Of a stretch of DNA of 64,000 nt, positions 61,532-64,000 are shown one piece after another. The stretch covers positions 62,001 through 126,000 of the forward strand of contig NZ_JASSVS010000010.1 in NCBI RefSeq assembly GCF_030250645.1, written 5' to 3'. The notes under the pieces are model-generated. The model was given only the letters and a program-made list of their open reading frames with translations, made no database searches and was not told where the DNA came from. Within the stretch, counting starts at the first letter, position 1. Each line of letters begins with the position of its first letter. The stretch is from Marinobacter azerbaijanicus (lineage in GTDB: Bacteria; Pseudomonadota; Gammaproteobacteria; Pseudomonadales; Oleiphilaceae). Made by a program: the position numbers and the translations under genes.

Positions 61532-63304
61532 ATGACTTCAGACGATAAAAAAATAGAAGAGCTTGTCGGCATCCTCCGAGGCTTTAAGCCGGGGCGTCCG
61601 CTCAAGGGTTACATTACGCACGCGGTTTTCCCGAAATTTAAGAACATAGAACCCTTCACCCGCGTTGATTTTCAGTTTCCATTAACTGCGCTTGTTGGGG
61701 CCAATGGGATTGGGAAAAGCTCTCTACTCCACGCTTTGTGGGGGATGCCATACGGTTATTCTACTTCTAAGTTCTGGTTCTCTACTGAACTTGATCCTAT
61801 TGAAAATAATAAAAAGAATCCGCAACGCTATTTTTATGGCCACTGGCATGATGAATATGGTGATGTTGTCGAGACTCGAAAAGCTCGATTAGGTACAAAG
61901 AGGGATTATTGGGAACCCTACAGGAGAAGTGCGAAGGACGGTATGCAGCCGATTCCTGATGGCAACTATAAAGGAAAGGCAAAGGATCGCTGGAATCCTG
62001 TTCGTAGAAAAGTTGTTTATATAAATTTCAGAGCACTATTTGGGTCTTTTGACCGCTACTTTTATTTTGATGATGATTTTGGTGACGGCAATAAGCGCGA
62101 TATTATGCTTAATGCCGCTCGCCGACTGAAAACTGTAAAAGAAAAAAATAAAGAATCCTATAAGCTAGGCCGTAAGGAACGTATTTTCGAGAATCGATTT
62201 CTGACTCCCGAGGAATTATCTGCCGCATCAGAAATTTTAGGGAGAGTGTATGATTCAGCCCAGATAATCCGGCACTCGTTATTTCCAGGAAACAGAGGTA
62301 GAGACCTCAGTGTTGTTTTCAAGAGAGGTTCAGAATATTCCGAAGCGTTTGCTGGTAGTGGAGAAATTGCTGCAGTCAGTGCTGTAGTGGATGTTCTTGA
62401 TGCTGACGCATACTCCCTAATTCTGTTGGATGAACCCGAAACCTCGCTTCACCCTGGAGCTCAACGAGCATTGCTCAGATTCTTACTGGAACAAATAAAA
62501 ATAAAAAAACATCAGGTTGTAATGTCAACCCATTCTCCGGAGTTTCTCGCAGGATTACCCCACGAAGCCATTAAGGTTTTTGAGGATAATGGTAAATCTC
62601 AAGCCCGAGTCATCCCGAAGAGCTCCCCGGACGCTGCCCTGAACCGGCTAGGGAGACCTCCAGCTAATATGCGGCGGTTACTAGTCGAGGACTTCTTAGC
62701 TCAGCAGATTGTGCTTCGGGCCGCAAAATTGCTCGATAAAGGTGATCGAGAAGCTTTAGAGATCAAAGTAGCACCTGGCGGTGCCGACGCTATATTAAAA
62801 CATCTCGGCCCAGCTGCTATGGTTTCGGGCGATAATGTCTTCTTATTATTAGACGGTGATAAGAAGAAGGTCTCCAAACTCACCGATCCAAATGAAATCC
62901 CTCCATCTGATTATTCATGTCTTACCGATCTCTTAAAGAAACAGATCGGGGTTGATCCTCAGTTCCATATTCCTGGTGGAGATGATCAAGCCGCACATGA
63001 GGAAGCCAAGGTATTAGCTCAGTTAGAGTACTTGAGGTGGCTCAGTACCCATTTAGAATATCTACCAAAAAAAATGCCTGAGCAAATCGTTTTGGATCAA
63101 TTTGCGATAAGTAGCTATGATAATGAGTCGCGTCCCCATGAGATAAAGACGGCTTTTCGAGAACTGCTTGCTGATGGAGCAGAGCTCGACCTGTCCTCCG
63201 CTGAACTGGATGCACTTGCGCGAGTTAAGGTCGATAAAATTCCCCTCGATAATGCTGACTTAGCTAAGATCTACGACAGTTTAATCAAGTGGTTGCATGG
63301 ATAA
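61532..63304 (+). CDS. AAA/ABC-type ATPase with OLD/TOPRIM-like C-terminal region
   Basis: A 590-residue predicted ATPase. Walker A GANGIGKS is at about residues 56-63, a long insert follows, then Walker B SLILLDEPETSLHPGAQ at about 300 and the H-loop MSTHSPEF. After about 370 come RRLLVEDFLAQQIV and VFLLLDGDKK, a pattern like the Glu and Asp-x-Asp motifs of TOPRIM nucleases in OLD-family proteins. ATG 61532 is used; no good ribosome-binding site is visible. It begins 17 bases after the methyltransferase, so the two are co-transcribed. A defence role is inferred; it could be an extra restriction subunit or an independent anti-phage nuclease. Confidence 0.8.
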   Translation: MTSDDKKIEELVGILRGFKPGRPLKGYITHAVFPKFKNIEPFTRVDFQFPLTALVGANGIGKSSLLHALWGMPYGYSTSKFWFSTELDPIENNKKNPQRYFYGHWHDEYGDVVETRKARLGTKRDYWEPYRRSAKDGMQPIPDGNYKGKAKDRWNPVRRKVVYINFRALFGSFDRYFYFDDDFGDGNKRDIMLNAARRLKTVKEKNKESYKLGRKERIFENRFLTPEELSAASEILGRVYDSAQIIRHSLFPGNRGRDLSVVFKRGSEYSEAFAGSGEIAAVSAVVDVLDADAYSLILLDEPETSLHPGAQRALLRFLLEQIKIKKHQVVMSTHSPEFLAGLPHEAIKVFEDNGKSQARVIPKSSPDAALNRLGRPPANMRRLLVEDFLAQQIVLRAAKLLDKGDREALEIKVAPGGADAILKHLGPAAMVSGDNVFLLLDGDKKKVSKLTDPNEIPPSDYSCLTDLLKKQIGVDPQFHIPGGDDQAAHEEAKVLAQLEYLRWLSTHLEYLPKKMPEQIVLDQFAISSYDNESRPHEIKTAFRELLADGAELDLSSAELDALARVKVDKIPLDNADLAKIYDSLIKWLHG

Positions 63305-63370
63305 CCATTCAGGATATTGGTCGCTCTGACAAGGTCGAGCTGATGCGACAAAGATCGGGGTGACTATCAA

Positions 63371-64000
63371 TTAAAGTGCTCGTTTAACCGTGTGTATAAA
63401 ATCTGCCATTGAAAATAGCCAGTTCCGTTGTGCTTTAGTGAAACTCCCATGGATGGCGGTCGGTATGACCAGCTGCAGATTTTTTGCAACCATCTCGTCC
63501 GTCTGAGACGAACTGATACCAGCCTCCAATGTTGCTAGATACTTTCGCTCCAGAAGGTCGCCTTCCGATAGAACCTGTCTCCACCTGTCTTTACATGTTG
63601 TTTTCGCGCCGAGAAGAAAAATCCTTTCCCTTGGGTATTGTGGATCGTGGTAGGCGCCAAACTCAGGAAACAGAAAGTCGGGCTTGGCCTTGTTTTCGGT
63701 CACTCGCGCGCCTCCGCCCTTCTCAAACGGAAGCCTGTTTTGCTGAAAAATAAACCCCAAATGATTTTCAAAAGCGTGACCAACCCGGGATTTTCGGCGG
63801 TTCTGAACGCTCAGAGAGAATGCTATGAACTCGTCCACATCGTCTCCTGCAGCACCGAAACCTGACCGAAGCCGTTCAGATACAATATGCCGCTCGTACG
63901 CCCTAAAGAGTGCCTCCTCCCGCTCCATCCAGCCTATCAGAGCGGCATCCGGGTCCGTAATGCAGTCAAAGTCAGTTAATTCTCTGGCTAAAGCGGAGAA
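63371..64000 (-). CDS. EcoRII-type restriction endonuclease, C-terminal part (cut by window edge)
   Basis: At least 209 residues of a type II restriction enzyme; the frame stays open past an internal ATG at 63928 to the right edge, so the N-terminal part is outside. The EcoRII catalytic domain is clear: NRRKSRVGHAFENHLGFIF, then KPDFLFPEF with the acidic metal ligand, GAKTTCKDRWRQVL with the lysine pair, and GISSSQTDEM. It lies convergently 66 bases from the ATPase. In EcoRII the N-terminal part is an autoinhibitory effector domain; whether it is present here cannot be seen. Confidence 0.9.
   Translation of the reverse strand, partial: FSALARELTDFDCITDPDAALIGWMEREEALFRAYERHIVSERLRSGFGAAGDDVDEFIAFSLSVQNRRKSRVGHAFENHLGFIFQQNRLPFEKGGGARVTENKAKPDFLFPEFGAYHDPQYPRERIFLLGAKTTCKDRWRQVLSEGDLLERKYLATLEAGISSSQTDEMVAKNLQLVIPTAIHGSFTKAQRNWLFSMADFIHTVKRAL

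Noticed and set aside
1..64000. CRISPR array or full insertion sequence
   Set aside because: No regularly spaced long direct repeats, Cas-like proteins or intact transposase genes were seen. The only tandem repeats are the 10-bp units at 55972-56011, far too short for CRISPR.

Overview
The window looks like chromosomal DNA of a marine gammaproteobacterium, most likely Marinobacter or a close relative. This is inferred from three things: a Pseudomonas-like replication-origin gene order (rpmH - DnaA boxes - dnaA - dnaN - recF - gyrB, with parS sites of the Pseudomonas type in recF); a moderately GC-rich core; and genes for life in seawater (ectoine hydroxylase, a betaine-type BCCT transporter, a hydroxamate siderophore pathway, a chloride-type alpha-amylase). 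No species name can be proved from the sequence alone.

Layout. 1-253: start of mnmG, running off the left edge. 254-664: an AT-rich gap with a cluster of DnaA boxes, a possible second origin-like region. 665-5531: an RND efflux pump with its periplasmic adaptor and a DUF3833 lipoprotein. 5777-7597: a large acyl-CoA dehydrogenase. 7700-14246: a Fur-controlled four-gene operon for an NRPS-independent hydroxamate siderophore (PLP decarboxylase, N-hydroxylase, MFS exporter, fused acyltransferase-synthetase). 14439-15374: ectD. 15428-19441: mnmE-yidC-yidD-rnpA-rpmH, read leftwards. 19442-20083: the probable oriC. 20084-27728: dnaA, dnaN, a UbiB-family gene, recF with two parS sites, and gyrB. In many relatives mnmG and mnmE are neighbours; here about 15 kb of accessory genes lies between them.

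27851-46842 is ordinary chromosome: a membrane protein, a GH13 amylase with a starch-binding domain, an orphan ParA, gabT, two divergent ABC exporters separated by a structured inverted repeat, a CheB-CheR-PAS signalling protein with a PAS partner, a DUF4398/OmpA/PAS-GGDEF operon, a Crp/Fnr regulator, an AGPS-like flavoprotein and a membrane-anchored beta-helix protein.

47059-55895 is a compact catabolic locus: LysR regulator, BCCT betaine transporter, then an operon of Rieske oxygenase, aldehyde dehydrogenase, rubredoxin-rubredoxin reductase fusion, DAO-type amine oxidase and EutQ-like cupin. The genes fit import of an N-methylated betaine, oxygenase attack powered by the rubredoxin reductase, oxidation of the resulting aldehyde, and oxidation of a secondary amine. 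The substrate is not known from the sequence.

55913 to beyond the right edge is a genomic island. A 45-bp fragment identical in form to the 3' part of tRNA-Pro(CGG) marks the left att site. Next to it are phased 10-bp repeats and a P4-type integrase, followed by a small integrase-like/DUF2384 module with a frameshifted gene. The island then carries a defence cassette: C5-cytosine methyltransferase, an AAA ATPase with an OLD/TOPRIM-like tail, and a convergent EcoRII-type restriction endonuclease cut by the right edge.
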